Positions 47,101-57,873 of a stretch of DNA of 64,000 nucleotides are shown here, one piece after another (position 1 is the stretch's first letter; each line of letters opens with the position of its first letter). The stretch covers positions 1 through 64,000 of the forward strand of contig CAMDML010000003.1 of assembly GCA_945902215.1 (NCBI GenBank), given 5' to 3'. This DNA comes from Klebsiella pneumoniae. GTDB taxonomy: Bacteria > Pseudomonadota > Gammaproteobacteria > Pseudomonadales > Pseudohongiellaceae. The notes under the pieces were generated by a model that searched no databases, had not been told where the DNA came from, and saw nothing but the letters and a program-made list of their open reading frames with translations. The translations under genes were made by a program, and so were the position numbers.

Positions 47101-48555
47101 AAGCTCGTGTCCGGCCCCGGTGTCGGCACAATCGCGGCCGGTGTTGCAAAAGCCTATGCTGATCTGATCACAATTTCTGGCCATGACGGCGGCACTGGCG
47201 CGAGCCCGCTGACGTCCATTCGCTACGCGGGCACGCCGTGGGAAATCGGTTTGTCGGAAGTACAGCAGGCGCTGCGTTCAAACGATCTCCGCGGCCGTAT
47301 CCGCCTTCAGGCCGACGGTGGACTGAAAACGGGCCTCGATGTAATCAAGGCTGCTATTCTCGGCGCTGAAAGCTTCGGCTTCGGTACGATCCCGATGGTA
47401 GCGATGGGCTGCAAATACCTGCGCATCTGCCATCTGAACAACTGCGCAACCGGGGTCGCGACGCAGGACAAGGGATTGCGTGACAAGCATTTCATCGGCC
47501 AGCCGGAAATGGTCATGAACTATTTCACATTTGTTGCGCAGGATACGCGCCAGTGGCTCGCCAAACTCGGCATACGCAACCTCGTCGACCTGATCGGCCG
47601 CACCGACTTGCTTGTGCGCCTGCCGCCACAGACAGAAAAGCAGGCCAGCCTTGATCTAAGCCGTTTGCTGACGAACGACTACATTCCTGCCGACAAAGAT
47701 CGCTATTGTAATGTGCCACGCAACCCTCCGTCGGACAAAGGCGAGCTGGCCGAACAGATGGTGAGCGACATTCTGCAGGCCATCGAACACAAATCAGGTG
47801 GCATATTCAATTACAAGGTGAAGAACTTCAACCGCTCGATCGGCGCACGCCTGTCCGGCGAAATCGCCAGACGTTACGGCAACCAGGGCATGGCAGATGC
47901 GCCGATCAATCTGAAACTCAATGGTTCCATTGGCCAGAGCTGGGGCGTGTGGAATGCCGGCGGCCTGAACATGCACCTCGTCGGGGAGGCCAACGACTAT
48001 GTCGGCAAAGGCATGGCCGGTGGCAAGCTGGTAGTCGTACCGCCGCCCGGCAGCACCTTCAAATCGCAGGATACCGCGATCATCGGCAACACCTGTCTGT
48101 ATGGTGCAACCGGTGGCAAGTTGTTCGCAGCTGGCACGGCTGGTGAACGTTTCGGTGTACGCAACTCCGGCGCGCACGCCGTCGTCGAAGGTGCTGGTGA
48201 CCACTGCTGCGAATATATGACCGGCGGCATGATCACAGTGCTCGGCCGTACAGGGCACAACTTCGGCGCTGGCATGACCGGTGGCCTTGCCTATGTACTC
48301 GATCTCGACAAGGACTTCGTCGACAAGTACAACCACGAACTTGTGGAAGTGCATCGCATGCGTATCGAAGGCATGGAAGAGTACCGCAGCCATTTACGCA
48401 ACGTGATTGAAGAATTCGTGCAGGAAACCGGCAGCGACTGGGGCAAGCACATCCTGGCAAACTACATGGACTACATCCGCAAGTTCTGGCTGGTGAAGCC
48501 GAAAACGGCGGCCCTGAAGTCGCTGCTCAGCGAAGTCACGCTGAACCCGCAGTAA
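44107..48555 (+). CDS. gltB: Glutamate synthase (NADPH), large subunit
   Basis: Transfers the amide of glutamine to 2-oxoglutarate, the second half of the GS-GOGAT ammonia assimilation cycle. The 1482-residue product starts with a short propeptide; Cys15 ([10 protein letters not shown]) would be the mature N-terminal nucleophile of the class II amidotransferase. The synthase domain follows ([31 protein letters not shown]) with 3Fe-4S ligands in [12 protein letters not shown], and the C-terminal right-handed beta-helix GXGXG domain ([11 protein letters not shown]). All parts are intact. Confidence 0.97.
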   Translation: MSRGLYHPDEFRDNCGFGLVAHIEGRPSHDLLQSAISSLTCMTHRGGIAADGVTGDGCGLLMQKPDNFLRSVARDLFNATLAENYGIGMIFLSRDRQKAATAKVTLETELQAQGLTIVGWRPVPVDPSVCGRMARENMPTIEQILVDAPGLDKKPLAVKLYVARRKAEIKLESDPDFYVSSLSHSVLSYKGLMMPADLPAFYLDLKNPALEVAMCTFHQRFSTNTLPKWPLAQPFRMLAHNGEINTIRGNRNWALARINKFRSKAIPNIEEIAPVVNFTGSDSSSMDNMLELLVTSGMDLYQAIRLIMPPSWQNMENMDADLRSFYTYASLHMEAWDGPAGVVLTDGRYAVCVLDKNGLRPSRWVVTRNGYITAASEIGVNAYNPEDVVAKGRVGPGQMLVVDTQEGKILHSDDVANYLKSRQPYAKWVTERASFVESNLSEEMPQLAPLSAEECEVHMKMFQVTFEETDQVLRPLAEKAAEGTGSMGDDTPIAVLSRHVRPLYDYFRQQFAQVTNPPIDSLRESIVMSLETRMGRELNIFEETAEHADRIILHSPLLSPDKFYNLKHLNRPGYSSIEINLNYAPAIGLDHAIRNVINIAVDAARAGKMIMFISERMPPQGELVIHALLATAAIHHRLSVLGLRCDTNLVVETGSARDSHQIACLIGYGATAVYPYMAFDAIDRMINTGLLQMGAMEAHKNYRKGINKGLMKITSKMGISTISSYRGAQLFEIVGLSEQVTALCFPDADSKIGGATFIHLQHDIEQLVRDAWLPRKKISQGGLLKYIHGGEYHMINPDVVRTVQDAVRSGDFEDYRKFSQIVDNRPVSAIRDLFGLREDITPISVDEVEPIATILKRFDSAGMSLGALSPEAHEALAQGMNRLGGRSNSGEGGEDPARYGTDKSSKIKQVASGRFGVTPHYLVNAEVLQIKIAQGAKPGEGGQLPGSKVNALIARLRYSVPGVSLISPPPHHDIYSIEDLAQLIFDLKQVNPQAMVSVKLVSGPGVGTIAAGVAKAYADLITISGHDGGTGASPLTSIRYAGTPWEIGLSEVQQALRSNDLRGRIRLQADGGLKTGLDVIKAAILGAESFGFGTIPMVAMGCKYLRICHLNNCATGVATQDKGLRDKHFIGQPEMVMNYFTFVAQDTRQWLAKLGIRNLVDLIGRTDLLVRLPPQTEKQASLDLSRLLTNDYIPADKDRYCNVPRNPPSDKGELAEQMVSDILQAIEHKSGGIFNYKVKNFNRSIGARLSGEIARRYGNQGMADAPINLKLNGSIGQSWGVWNAGGLNMHLVGEANDYVGKGMAGGKLVVVPPPGSTFKSQDTAIIGNTCLYGATGGKLFAAGTAGERFGVRNSGAHAVVEGAGDHCCEYMTGGMITVLGRTGHNFGAGMTGGLAYVLDLDKDFVDKYNHELVEVHRMRIEGMEEYRSHLRNVIEEFVQETGSDWGKHILANYMDYIRKFWLVKPKTAALKSLLSEVTLNPQ

Positions 48556-48564
48556 TTTTTATAA

Positions 48565-50019
<1,455 letters not shown>

Positions 50020-50036
50020 CGGGTAGTCTGGTTATA

Positions 50037-50111
50037 GGGGTCAGAGTCATTTGATTTTCAACCGTAGCGAACAGGTTCAATGAACGAAGCAAATCAAAGG
50101 ACTCTGACCCC
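50037..50111. repeat. REP-like inverted repeat spanning the hemE start
   Basis: Arms of 23 bp at 50037-50059 and 50089-50111 are inverted copies with two mismatches; the outer part is GGGGTCAGAGTC. The 29-bp centre contains the hemE start codon. The motif GGGGTCAGAGTC resembles REP-type palindromes mobilised by IS200-like (RAYT) transposases in Gammaproteobacteria. No transposase gene is nearby. Confidence 0.75.
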
Positions 50112-51168
50112 ATTGAAGAACGACCGCTTCCTGCGGGCGCTGCTGCGTCAGCCTGTGGATATAACCCCGGTGTGGATGATGCGACAGGCCGGGCGCTACT
50201 TGCCCGAGTACCGCGAATTACGAGCCAAGGCCGGCGACTTCATGAACCTTTGCCAGAATCCCCAACAGGCTTGTGAAGTCACGCTGCAACCGCTGCGCCG
50301 CTTTGCCCTCGATGCGGCAATCCTCTTCTCTGACATTCTCACTGTGCCTGATGCAATGGGGCTCGGTCTCTATTTCGGCGCAGGCGAAGGCCCGAAATTC
50401 CGCAAGCCGGTGCGCACCGCCGCCGATGTTGCCGCGCTGCCGGTGATTAACGCAGCCAAAGATCTCGGGTATGTAATGGATGCCGTAAAACTGATTCGGC
50501 ACGAACTCAACGGCGCTGTGCCGTTAATAGGTTTCTCCGGTAGCCCGTGGACCATCGCTACCTATATGGTTGAAGGCGGCTCCAGCAAGGACTTCTCAAT
50601 CATCAAACAGATGATGATGGCAACGCCGGAACTTCTGCATGAAATTCTCGAAAAAGTCGCGCTGTCAGTAATCGACTATCTCAATGCGCAAATCCGTGCC
50701 GGCGCCCAAGCCGTGCAGATTTTTGACACGTGGGGCGGCGTGTTGAGTCCCCATGCCTATAAAATTTTTTCGCTGCAATACATGGAGAAGATCATCAAAG
50801 GACTTGTTCGTGAAAGTGAAGGCCGGCGCGTGCCTGTCATCGTATTCACAAAAAATGGCGGACTCTGGTTGGAACAGATCGCAGCGATTGGGTGCGATTG
50901 CGTCGGACTCGACTGGACCATCGACATCGGTGCAGCGCGCAAGCGCATTGGCAACCAGGTTGCTTTGCAGGGCAACATGGACCCTGCTGTGCTTTATGCC
51001 GATGCAGCACGCATACGTGAAGAAGTTGCATTGATCCTGGCCCAGTACGGGTCGGGGAACGGTCATGTCTTCAATCTGGGGCATGGCATACATCAGCACG
51101 TCAAACCGGAACATGCCGCCGTGTTTATTGAAGCCGTACACGAGTTGTCTGCCCGGTATCATGAGTAG
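50080..51168 (+). CDS. hemE: Uroporphyrinogen decarboxylase
   Basis: Removes the four acetate carboxyls of uroporphyrinogen III in heme synthesis. The product has the signature [19 protein letters not shown], the catalytic-region [15 protein letters not shown] and [17 protein letters not shown], and [10 protein letters not shown]. Family proteins begin close to [11 protein letters not shown]. The 11 residues before that come partly from the right arm of the REP-like repeat. With the ATG at 50080 the protein has 362 residues; a TTG at 50113 would give a family-like N-terminus. The site of translation start is thus uncertain. Confidence 0.95.
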   Translation: MNEANQRTLTPLKNDRFLRALLRQPVDITPVWMMRQAGRYLPEYRELRAKAGDFMNLCQNPQQACEVTLQPLRRFALDAAILFSDILTVPDAMGLGLYFGAGEGPKFRKPVRTAADVAALPVINAAKDLGYVMDAVKLIRHELNGAVPLIGFSGSPWTIATYMVEGGSSKDFSIIKQMMMATPELLHEILEKVALSVIDYLNAQIRAGAQAVQIFDTWGGVLSPHAYKIFSLQYMEKIIKGLVRESEGRRVPVIVFTKNGGLWLEQIAAIGCDCVGLDWTIDIGAARKRIGNQVALQGNMDPAVLYADAARIREEVALILAQYGSGNGHVFNLGHGIHQHVKPEHAAVFIEAVHELSARYHE

Positions 51169-51176
51169 GGGCCGCC

Positions 51177-51698
51177 ATGCGCCGAAAGCTAACCTCAGGT
51201 CATGCTTTCGTCGCGCTGGGCGCCAATCTGCCCGGAGAGACCGGTAGTCCCGAAGAGTCGCTGCGCAAGGCCATTGCCGCGCTGATTCCGCATTCGCAAC
51301 ACCTGCCGGTTATCTCCGGCTTCTACGAATCCGAACCCAAGGATTCGCCGCCGGATTCGCCGCTCTATATCAATGCCGTTGTTGCCCTGTTGCCGCGCCC
51401 TGATGAAGATCCCTTCTCACTGCTGAAAAAATTGCAGCACATCGAATATTCGCTTGGGCGCATCCGCACCGGAGTGCACAACGAAGCACGCACGCTCGAC
51501 CTCGACCTGCTCGCATTCGGCACAGTGGTTTGCAACACACCGGAACTCACGCTGCCGCACCCGCGCGCGCATGAACGTCGATTTGTATTGCAACCATGGA
51601 TGGAAATAGCAGGCGAGAGCTGGAAGCTCGCAGGCAAGACATTGGGGCGGTGGTTCTTTGAATGCCAGGACCCGCCCCTGTTCCGCTTGCCCGACTGA
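51177..51698 (+). CDS. folK: 2-amino-4-hydroxy-6-hydroxymethyldihydropteridine diphosphokinase
   Basis: Pyrophosphorylates 6-hydroxymethyl-dihydropterin in folate synthesis. The 173-residue product has AFVALGANLPG near the start, the metal and pterin-binding RTLDLDLLAFG and the signature LPHPRAHERRFVLQPW. Starts eight bases after hemE, so probably cotranscribed. Whether this is the only folK of the genome cannot be judged from the window. Confidence 0.92.
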   Translation: MRRKLTSGHAFVALGANLPGETGSPEESLRKAIAALIPHSQHLPVISGFYESEPKDSPPDSPLYINAVVALLPRPDEDPFSLLKKLQHIEYSLGRIRTGVHNEARTLDLDLLAFGTVVCNTPELTLPHPRAHERRFVLQPWMEIAGESWKLAGKTLGRWFFECQDPPLFRLPD

Positions 51699-51720
51699 CG
51701 GGCATAAAAAACCCCGGCGG

Positions 51721-52620
51721 TCAGATCTCAACCGTCAGATCGAAACCTTCGTCGTTCAGTTGGAACTTGCCGTCCATAACCGCATACAGCCACTTGGAAG
51801 ATTTTGCTAGGCCGCCCAGTGGGTACAGATGGCATTGCGTGATACCGCAGGCGGGATCGTTGGCCTGGTAGTTGGCAAGATCGCGCGTAATCTTGTCGGG
51901 CATGCGCGTGGTCAACAGCTTGGCAAGGTTGGCGGCCTGCCGCGTGATGATGCGCATGGAAGGACCAATGCCGCACGCAGTGGCATGTGCCAGCAGGGTC
52001 TTGATCGTGGCGAGGCCGGGTATGCCGATGTGGATCGGCAGTTCATTGCCTTCGGCACGGATGCGTTTGTCCCACGCGATGATCGGCTCGGCTTCAAAGC
52101 AGAACTGCGTCGTGATGTACATCTCGATGCCATGCTCTTTCGCGTACTTATTCTTTTCCAGCAGCGCCTCGGTGACTGCCTCCGGCTTGATGTCGGGCGA
52201 TCCTTCCGGGTGACCGGCAACGCCGAGCTTTTTGATGCCGTACTTCTGGAAGAGGTCGGTGCGCAGCACTTCCATCGAGCTGGAGAAATCGCCTACCGGG
52301 TTGGTCACGCCGCCGCCGATCAGCAGCGCTTCATCGACCTGAGCTTCTGCCTGCATGATTTTCAGAGTGTCTTCGAAGAATTTCAGGTTGGGAATGGAGC
52401 GGGCGGCGAAGTGCGGTACTGGCTTCATGCCTTCAGCAAAGAGGCGTTTGACCGTAGCCACGGTGTCAGCGATGTCGGAACCGGGTAGGAAAGTAACGAA
52501 CACGGTTGTTCCGGGGCGCAGCATGGTACGAAAATCTTCAATTTTCTTGGCGCCGCCGGGGGTGACTTCAAGCGAGGTGTTGTGGAGGAATTTCAGGATG
52601 TTCTGGGTTTCGTTGGACAC
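51721..52620 (-). CDS. Divergent methylenetetrahydrofolate reductase family protein
   Basis: A 299-residue predicted FAD-linked TIM-barrel enzyme. It resembles MTHFR (MKPVPHFAARS, LIGGGVTNPVGDF, GVAGHPEGSPDI, YITTQFCFEA, HIGIPGLATI), but lacks the EFFPP motif of E. coli MetF, where it reads VFVTFLPGSD. Such proteins are annotated as MTHFR in marine Alpha- and Gammaproteobacteria, some linked to one-carbon catabolism. It may serve methionine synthesis or C1 oxidation; the neighbours do not decide. The start codon is GTG. Confidence 0.78.
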   Translation of the reverse strand: MSNETQNILKFLHNTSLEVTPGGAKKIEDFRTMLRPGTTVFVTFLPGSDIADTVATVKRLFAEGMKPVPHFAARSIPNLKFFEDTLKIMQAEAQVDEALLIGGGVTNPVGDFSSSMEVLRTDLFQKYGIKKLGVAGHPEGSPDIKPEAVTEALLEKNKYAKEHGIEMYITTQFCFEAEPIIAWDKRIRAEGNELPIHIGIPGLATIKTLLAHATACGIGPSMRIITRQAANLAKLLTTRMPDKITRDLANYQANDPACGITQCHLYPLGGLAKSSKWLYAVMDGKFQLNDEGFDLTVEI

Positions 52621-52661
52621 AGCGAACTACCTTTGTTGGGCGGGGGGGGATTTGGGAGGGT

Positions 52662-52690
52662 ATTCTATCCGGCAGCAGCAGGCAAACCAA
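52662..52690 (-). promoter_or_regulatory. Probable promoter of the MTHFR-like gene
   Basis: On the minus strand TTGGTT (52690-52685) and TAGAAT (52667-52662) are 17 bp apart. It lies between yaeQ and the MTHFR-like gene, suggesting independent expression. Confidence 0.55.
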
Positions 52691-52704
52691 GCGGTTCGGC
52701 TGCA

Positions 52705-53247
52705 TTATCGGCCGAGGGGTATCCGCTTCACAACACAGGTCAGGGTTTCCTCACCCGCGGTCAAATACAGGTGCCGCTCGGCGACGGTCAGTGCGAAATT
52801 CATGCGCCGAGCCAGCTTTTTGACCAGCTCAGCGAGCCAGACCCGGTCGATGGCATACAGTTCCAGGGCCTCCATCCGGTGAATCTTCTCGGCTGCAAGC
52901 CTTGTGGCCAAGAGTTCGGCATCCTTGTGGCAGTACACCGCCACACGCGGTGCAGCCTTGCTGGCCCGGTGCAGGCGGTCAGCGTCCGGGGTGCCGATTT
53001 CGATCCAGGTCAGCAGCGTTCCCGTTAGATCGCGCACTGAAACTGTGGGCTCGTCGGGGTCGGAAAGTCCCTTGGAAAAAGCGATGCCATCGGTGTATTC
53101 GAGACAGTAAGCTAGTACCCGGGTGAGCAAGTAATCGGCAGTTTCCGAGGGATGCTGTGCCGCGCGAATTTCAAGGGTTTCATACACCCCGCGATCGGAA
53201 TCAGCGAGCTCGACATTGAAGACATAAATAGTGGCACCAAGAGCCAT
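52705..53247 (-). CDS. yaeQ: YaeQ family protein
   Basis: A 180-residue protein of the YaeQ family, which has a PD-(D/E)XK nuclease-like fold. Family blocks are MALGATIYVFNVELADSDRG, HPSETADYLLTRVLAYCLEY and the C-terminal CVVKRIP. Biochemical function is not established; E. coli YaeQ was once described as an RfaH-loss suppressor. It starts two bases after the bioA stop on the same strand. Confidence 0.92.
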   Translation of the reverse strand: MALGATIYVFNVELADSDRGVYETLEIRAAQHPSETADYLLTRVLAYCLEYTDGIAFSKGLSDPDEPTVSVRDLTGTLLTWIEIGTPDADRLHRASKAAPRVAVYCHKDAELLATRLAAEKIHRMEALELYAIDRVWLAELVKKLARRMNFALTVAERHLYLTAGEETLTCVVKRIPLGR

Positions 53248-53249
53248 CG

Positions 53250-54533
53250 TTACCTCGGGGTTGTTGCAGGCGTTGCAGCAAAAGCATGAATGGCGGCAGT
53301 GAGTTGGCTGAGCTCTTCATGGTTGATGATGTATGGTGGCATCAAATAGACGAGTCTGCCGAAGGGCCTGATCCATACGCCGCGTTCGACGAAGAAGCGC
53401 TGCGCATCCGCCATGTTTACTTCTACGCGCATTTCAACAATCCCGATTGCACCCAACACGCGCACGTCGGCCACGGTTGGCAAGGCTCTGCAGGATTCAA
53501 GTTGCGCACGCAGTTGCGTTTCGATGGCTGTGATGCGCTGCTGCCACGGTGACTCAAGCAACAGGTTGATGCTCGCCACCGCCACAGCGCAGGCCAATGG
53601 GTTGGCCATGAAGGTGGGGCCGTGCATGAACACGCCGCTGTTGCGCGAAATTTCTGCGCTCACCTTGTTGGTGCAGAGCGTTGCTGCGAGTGTCATATAG
53701 CCGCCTGTCAGCGCTTTCCCCAGGCACAGAATGTCAGGCGTGATGTGTGCATGCTCGCACGCGAAAAGTTTCCCGCTGCGGCCAAAACCCGTGGCGATTT
53801 CGTCGGCGATAAGCAGCACATCGAATTCATCGCAGAGCCTGCGCGCCTCGCGTAAATAGTCGGCAGAATAGAAAAACATACGGCCTGCGCCTTGCACGAT
53901 CGGTTCGAGAATTACCGCGGCAATTTCACTGCGATGCTTAGCCAGCAGGGCGCGCAGTTCGTCGAGTTCATAAGCAGGACATGAGTTGCCAAAAGGAGTG
54001 TGCGGTTCACTCACGAAGAATTGCTGCTGCAATGCTGCGCCGAAGAGTTGGTGCATCCCGCCAACCGGATCGCACACCGACATCGCTGCAAACGTGTCGC
54101 CATGATAGCCCTTGCGGATTGTCAGCAGCCTTTGTCTGGTTGGCTGGCCACGCTGGCTCCAGTACTGCAGAGCCATCTTGATGGCGACTTCAACACTGAC
54201 CGAACCAGAGTCGCTGAAGAACACATGATCCAGTCCTGGCGGTGTCAGTTCAACCAGCAGCTTGCCCAACTCCACCGCAGGTTTATGCGTCAGCCCGCCG
54301 AACATCACATGCGCCATTTTGTCGATCTGCGTTTTTGCGGCAGTATCCAGCACAGGGTGCCGATAACCGTGAATCGCGCTCCACCACGACGCCATGCCGT
54401 CGATCAGCGTCGTGCCGTTTTCCAGGTGCAGGCGCACACCCTCGGCGGACACCACCGGATACACCGGCAATGGCTGTTGCATCGAAGTGTATGGATGCCA
54501 GAGGTGTTCTTTGTCGAAGTCGAGGTCAATCAT
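53250..54533 (-). CDS. bioA: Adenosylmethionine-8-amino-7-oxononanoate aminotransferase
   Basis: PLP enzyme that makes 7,8-diaminopelargonate with SAM as amino donor. The 427-residue product has the PLP-binding Lys273 in [10 protein letters not shown], Asp244 in [13 protein letters not shown], and the substrate-entry motif HLWHPYTSM at 10-18. It heads bioA-yaeQ on the minus strand, away from the bioBFCD cluster. No good ribosome-binding site is visible ahead of the ATG; a tandem A/T-rich repeat begins two bases upstream. Confidence 0.96.
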   Translation of the reverse strand: MIDLDFDKEHLWHPYTSMQQPLPVYPVVSAEGVRLHLENGTTLIDGMASWWSAIHGYRHPVLDTAAKTQIDKMAHVMFGGLTHKPAVELGKLLVELTPPGLDHVFFSDSGSVSVEVAIKMALQYWSQRGQPTRQRLLTIRKGYHGDTFAAMSVCDPVGGMHQLFGAALQQQFFVSEPHTPFGNSCPAYELDELRALLAKHRSEIAAVILEPIVQGAGRMFFYSADYLREARRLCDEFDVLLIADEIATGFGRSGKLFACEHAHITPDILCLGKALTGGYMTLAATLCTNKVSAEISRNSGVFMHGPTFMANPLACAVAVASINLLLESPWQQRITAIETQLRAQLESCRALPTVADVRVLGAIGIVEMRVEVNMADAQRFFVERGVWIRPFGRLVYLMPPYIINHEELSQLTAAIHAFAATPATTPR

Positions 54534-54534
54534 A

Positions 54535-54611
54535 GGGACGCTTAAAAAATGAGACGCTTAAAAAATGAGACGCATAAAAAAGAGACGCATAAAAAAGAGA
54601 CGCATAAAATA
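54535..54611. repeat. 15-16-bp tandem repeat, five copies, before bioA
   Basis: Units of the form GAGACGC(T/A)TAAAAAA(T): two of 16 bp, two of 15 bp and a last variant copy. The array ends two bases before the bioA start codon (minus strand) and fills most of the gap to comF. It replaces the usual leader sequence, including any clear ribosome-binding site. Confidence 0.9.
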
Positions 54612-54673
54612 GGGGCGGTGCTAAAACAGGGCGAGCAAGTAGATACATAGCCAGCGGTGATTACAAGCCCTGC

Positions 54674-55420
54674 TTACGCGCGTGCTATACACCATACATG
54701 GACTTCGAGGTTGTGCGTGCAATCATGTCGCAGCACGCGCGCCAGCTCATGAACAGTACTCATCGTTGTTACGACATCGTCGATCAGCGCCACTGAGTTG
54801 CAACTTTCCGGTATCGCCGCATGTTGCAGCCGGAAAGCCCGCCGCAGGTTGCGCTTGCGTTCCCGCGCACTCAAGCCTTGTTGTGGTTGAGTTTGGCGGA
54901 CGCGCTCCAGCAGATTATGCGCGACCGGAATCTGCAGCCCTTCCCCCAACTGCCGTGCCAATACCAGTGCCTGATTAAAGCCGCGTTCGCGCAAGCGCAC
55001 GGTGTGCAGAGGAACGGGGATCAGTAAATCGGGCAAAGGTTGGGTTCGATAGTCTTTCCGGAGCTGTTCGAGCAACAGTGTTCCCAGCACACTGCCATGT
55101 TGGAGACTGGCCTGGTATTTGAAACGGGTGATCAGGGTGCTAACCGGTTCCGTGTAGGCGAAGGCGGCCACGGTGCGGGTCATGCGCCAGTTGCGGCTTA
55201 GGCAGTGGCCACATTGGCGGCTTGAATAGTCACCCGGCGGCAGGGGCAGGGCGCAGGTCCGGCAGGGGCGCTCGATGGAAGAAAGTGAGAGCTGACAGGG
55301 TACACACAGGTCGTACTTGCGACGGCTCGCTCTTCGGCATACAACGCAGACACCTGGTAGTAGCCAGAACTGTGCGCTTTTTAACCATTGGGAAACTGCA
55401 GATGTCAGTCTGGTTGACAT
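54674..55420 (-). CDS. comF: ComF-family phosphoribosyltransferase-like protein
   Basis: A 248-residue protein with an N-terminal double zinc finger (CVVCRRASRRKYDLCVPC and CRTCALPLP...CGHC) and a C-terminal PRTase-like domain with the loop VALIDDVVTTMSTVHE. ComF and its relative GntX act in uptake and processing of DNA for transformation or nutrient use. I start at MSTRLTSAVSQWL; an upstream frame adds 20 unconserved residues. Its place between bioA and bioB matches the comF-bioB neighbourhood of other Gammaproteobacteria. Confidence 0.9.
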   Translation of the reverse strand: MSTRLTSAVSQWLKSAQFWLLPGVCVVCRRASRRKYDLCVPCQLSLSSIERPCRTCALPLPPGDYSSRQCGHCLSRNWRMTRTVAAFAYTEPVSTLITRFKYQASLQHGSVLGTLLLEQLRKDYRTQPLPDLLIPVPLHTVRLRERGFNQALVLARQLGEGLQIPVAHNLLERVRQTQPQQGLSARERKRNLRRAFRLQHAAIPESCNSVALIDDVVTTMSTVHELARVLRHDCTHNLEVHVWCIARA

Positions 55421-55531
55421 ATCAGGGGCTCGCACTACTATATCTATCAATTGAGGCGGGTTCGTCCCAACTTCTGCCAATAGTCTAGTCCCAAACCCGG
55501 TTCCTGCCAGAATTCATCGCCTGAACATTAC

Positions 55532-55565
55532 TTGTGAGCCTTGTGAGCCTTGTGAGCCTTGAGAG
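55532..55565 (+). repeat. 9-bp tandem repeat before bioB
   Basis: TTGTGAGCC occurs three times in perfect tandem (55532-55558), followed by a partial fourth copy TTGAGAG. The array ends about eight bases before the bioB ATG. It is not an inverted repeat and so is unlikely to be a BirA operator. Confidence 0.85.
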
Positions 55566-55572
55566 ACCCGAT

Positions 55573-56640
55573 ATGACAGCCACCCTGCGCCACGACTGGC
55601 AAAACCACGAAATCGAAGCCCTGTTCCAGCTGCCGCTCAACGACCTCTTGTTCCACGCGCAGAGCGCCCATCGCCAGCATTTCGATCCAAATGCGGTGCA
55701 AGTCAGCACCCTGCTGTCGATCAAGACCGGTTCTTGTCCCGAAGACTGCAAGTACTGCTCGCAGAGCGGCCACTACAACACTGAACTGGAAAAGGAAAAG
55801 CTGCTGGAAGTGGAGAAGGTGCTCGGCGAAGCACGCCGTGCGAAAGACAGTGGTGCCTCGCGCTTCTGCATGGGTGCGGCGTGGAAGCATCCATCGAAGA
55901 AAGATTTTCCGCTTGTGCTAGAGATGGTGAAGGGCGTGCGCGCACTGGGACTTGAAACCTGCATGACACTTGGGCAGTTGTCGCAGGAGCAGACTGCAGC
56001 ACTCGCTGAAGCTGGCCTCGACTACTACAACCACAATATCGACACATCGCGTGAGTATTACGCAAAGATCATTACCACGCGGTTGTTCGATGAGCGCCTC
56101 GACACTCTGGCGCATGTCCGTGACGCCGGTATCAAGGTGTGCAGCGGCGGCATTGTCGGCATGGGCGAAAGTTTCCAAGACCGTATCGGTTTCCTGCGCG
56201 AACTCGCCAACCTGCCGCAACATCCTGAAAGCGTGCCGATCAACAACCTCGTCAAGATCAAGGGAACGCCACTGGAAAATGCACCGGATCTCGACTCCTT
56301 TGACTTCGTGCGCATGATCGCAGTGGCGCGCATCCTGATGCCACATTCCCACGTAAGGTTGTCCGCCGGTCGCGAGCAGATGAACGATGAGATGCAGGCT
56401 TTGTGCTTCTTCGCTGGCGCCAACTCGATTTTCTACGGCGAAAAACTGCTGACGACATCCAATCCGCTGGCCAATGACGATATGGCCTTGTTTGCGCGCC
56501 TCGGCATTCACCCAGAAGTGCGAGAAAACTCTGCAGACCCGCGCAGTCCTTGCAAGCAACCGGGAGCGGATGAAAGCGATAAAGAACCACTGATCCACTC
56601 GGGGTCGAGTGAGCGGTTTTACGATGCGGCGACGCACTGA
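55573..56640 (+). CDS. bioB: Biotin synthase
   Basis: Radical-SAM enzyme that inserts sulfur into dethiobiotin. The 355-residue product has the SAM-cluster ligands Cys55, Cys59 and Cys62 (CPEDCKYC) and conserved blocks [31 protein letters not shown], and the [2Fe-2S] ligand arginine region [16 protein letters not shown]. The ATG at 55573 begins right after the 9-bp repeat. First gene of bioB-F-C-D. Confidence 0.97.
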   Translation: MTATLRHDWQNHEIEALFQLPLNDLLFHAQSAHRQHFDPNAVQVSTLLSIKTGSCPEDCKYCSQSGHYNTELEKEKLLEVEKVLGEARRAKDSGASRFCMGAAWKHPSKKDFPLVLEMVKGVRALGLETCMTLGQLSQEQTAALAEAGLDYYNHNIDTSREYYAKIITTRLFDERLDTLAHVRDAGIKVCSGGIVGMGESFQDRIGFLRELANLPQHPESVPINNLVKIKGTPLENAPDLDSFDFVRMIAVARILMPHSHVRLSAGREQMNDEMQALCFFAGANSIFYGEKLLTTSNPLANDDMALFARLGIHPEVRENSADPRSPCKQPGADESDKEPLIHSGSSERFYDAATH

Positions 56641-56649
56641 CTGCACGGC

Positions 56650-57873
56650 ATGCCCGGTTTTACGGACAAGCTTCAAGCAAGCCTCGACGCGCGCAAGGCT
56701 GAACATCTGTACCGCAGTCGCCGCGTCCAGGACTCACCGCAAGCGCCGGAAGTCATCAGCAACGGCAAGTCGATGCTGGCGTTCTGCAGTAATGACTATC
56801 TTGGTTTGGCAAATCACCCCGACGTAATCACGGCGTTCAAGCACGGACTCGATATTTACGGTGCCGGGAGCGGTGCGTCCCATCTCGTAGCGGGCCACAG
56901 CCGCGCACATCATGCCTTGGAAGAAGAGCTCGCCGCGTTTACTGGGCGCAGCCGGGCACTGGTATTTTCAAGTGGCTTTATGGCCAATGTCGGCGTGCTG
57001 TGTGCGCTTGCCGGCAAACAGGATCATGTCTTTGAAGACCGCCTCAACCACGCCTCTCTGCTCGATGGTGGCCTGTATTCCGGTGCGGCGTTCAAACGCT
57101 ACCCGCATCTGGACATGGCGCAGCTCGCCACCATGCTGGCTAAATCAGAAACGCAAGGACAGCGCTTTATCGTCAGCGATGGCGTGTTCAGCATGGACGG
57201 GGATATTGCACCGCTCGCGCAGCTGCTCGCAGTAGCAGAGCGTAATGCCGCTGTTGTCATGCTGGACGACGCGCACGGCTTCGGTTGTCTGGGTAGCACG
57301 GGTGGCGGACTGGCACAGGTTGTGCGCGAACAAGGTTGTGACTCAGGCGAAGCCAGGCTCGCGATTCTGGTGGGCACCTTTGGCAAAGCCTTGGGTACTG
57401 CAGGTGCTTTTGTTGCAGGAAGCGCAGCGCTGATCGAAACTCTGATCCAGTTCTGCCGTCCCTACATATATACCACTGCATTGCCCCCGGCTGTTGCCGA
57501 AGCCACGCGTTGCAGTTTACGACTTGTGCAGCAGGAAGCCTGGCGGCGTGAGCATCTGCAGACTTTGATTGCGCAATTCCGTGTTGGCTGCATGCAGCTC
57601 GGGTTAACCCTGACTGATTCGCCCACGCCGATCCAGGGCTTGTTGCTCGGCGCAGCGGAAGCAGCCCTGTTTGCCAGCCGGTATCTGGAAGAGCAGGGCA
57701 TTCTGGTCAGCGCAATACGTCCACCCACAGTGCCCAACGGCACAGCGCGGCTAAGGATCAGTTTCAGTGCGATGCATAGCCAGGCGCAGGTGGAGCGCTT
57801 GCTCGCAGCGCTGGCAACTCTGGCACCGCAGCTGCAACAGCGCGAAGCAAAAATGCAGGAGCAGCAAGCATGA
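56650..57873 (+). CDS. bioF: 8-amino-7-oxononanoate synthase
   Basis: PLP-dependent decarboxylative condensation of pimeloyl-ACP and alanine. The 407-residue product has GAGSGASHLVAGHS near residue 71, DDAHGFGCLG, and the PLP Lys246 in GTFGKALGTAG. It is nine bases after bioB and overlaps bioC by four bases (ATGA). In Pseudomonas a bioH gene stands between bioF and bioC; none is present here. Confidence 0.96.
   Translation: MPGFTDKLQASLDARKAEHLYRSRRVQDSPQAPEVISNGKSMLAFCSNDYLGLANHPDVITAFKHGLDIYGAGSGASHLVAGHSRAHHALEEELAAFTGRSRALVFSSGFMANVGVLCALAGKQDHVFEDRLNHASLLDGGLYSGAAFKRYPHLDMAQLATMLAKSETQGQRFIVSDGVFSMDGDIAPLAQLLAVAERNAAVVMLDDAHGFGCLGSTGGGLAQVVREQGCDSGEARLAILVGTFGKALGTAGAFVAGSAALIETLIQFCRPYIYTTALPPAVAEATRCSLRLVQQEAWRREHLQTLIAQFRVGCMQLGLTLTDSPTPIQGLLLGAAEAALFASRYLEEQGILVSAIRPPTVPNGTARLRISFSAMHSQAQVERLLAALATLAPQLQQREAKMQEQQA

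Noticed and set aside
52621-52704. SAM or SAH riboswitch before the MTHFR-like gene
   Set aside because: The leader is under 90 bp and shows no conserved core or stacked stems.
55532-55565. BirA-type biotin operator before bioB
   Set aside because: BirA boxes are inverted repeats (TTGTAAAC-like arms); this is a direct repeat only.
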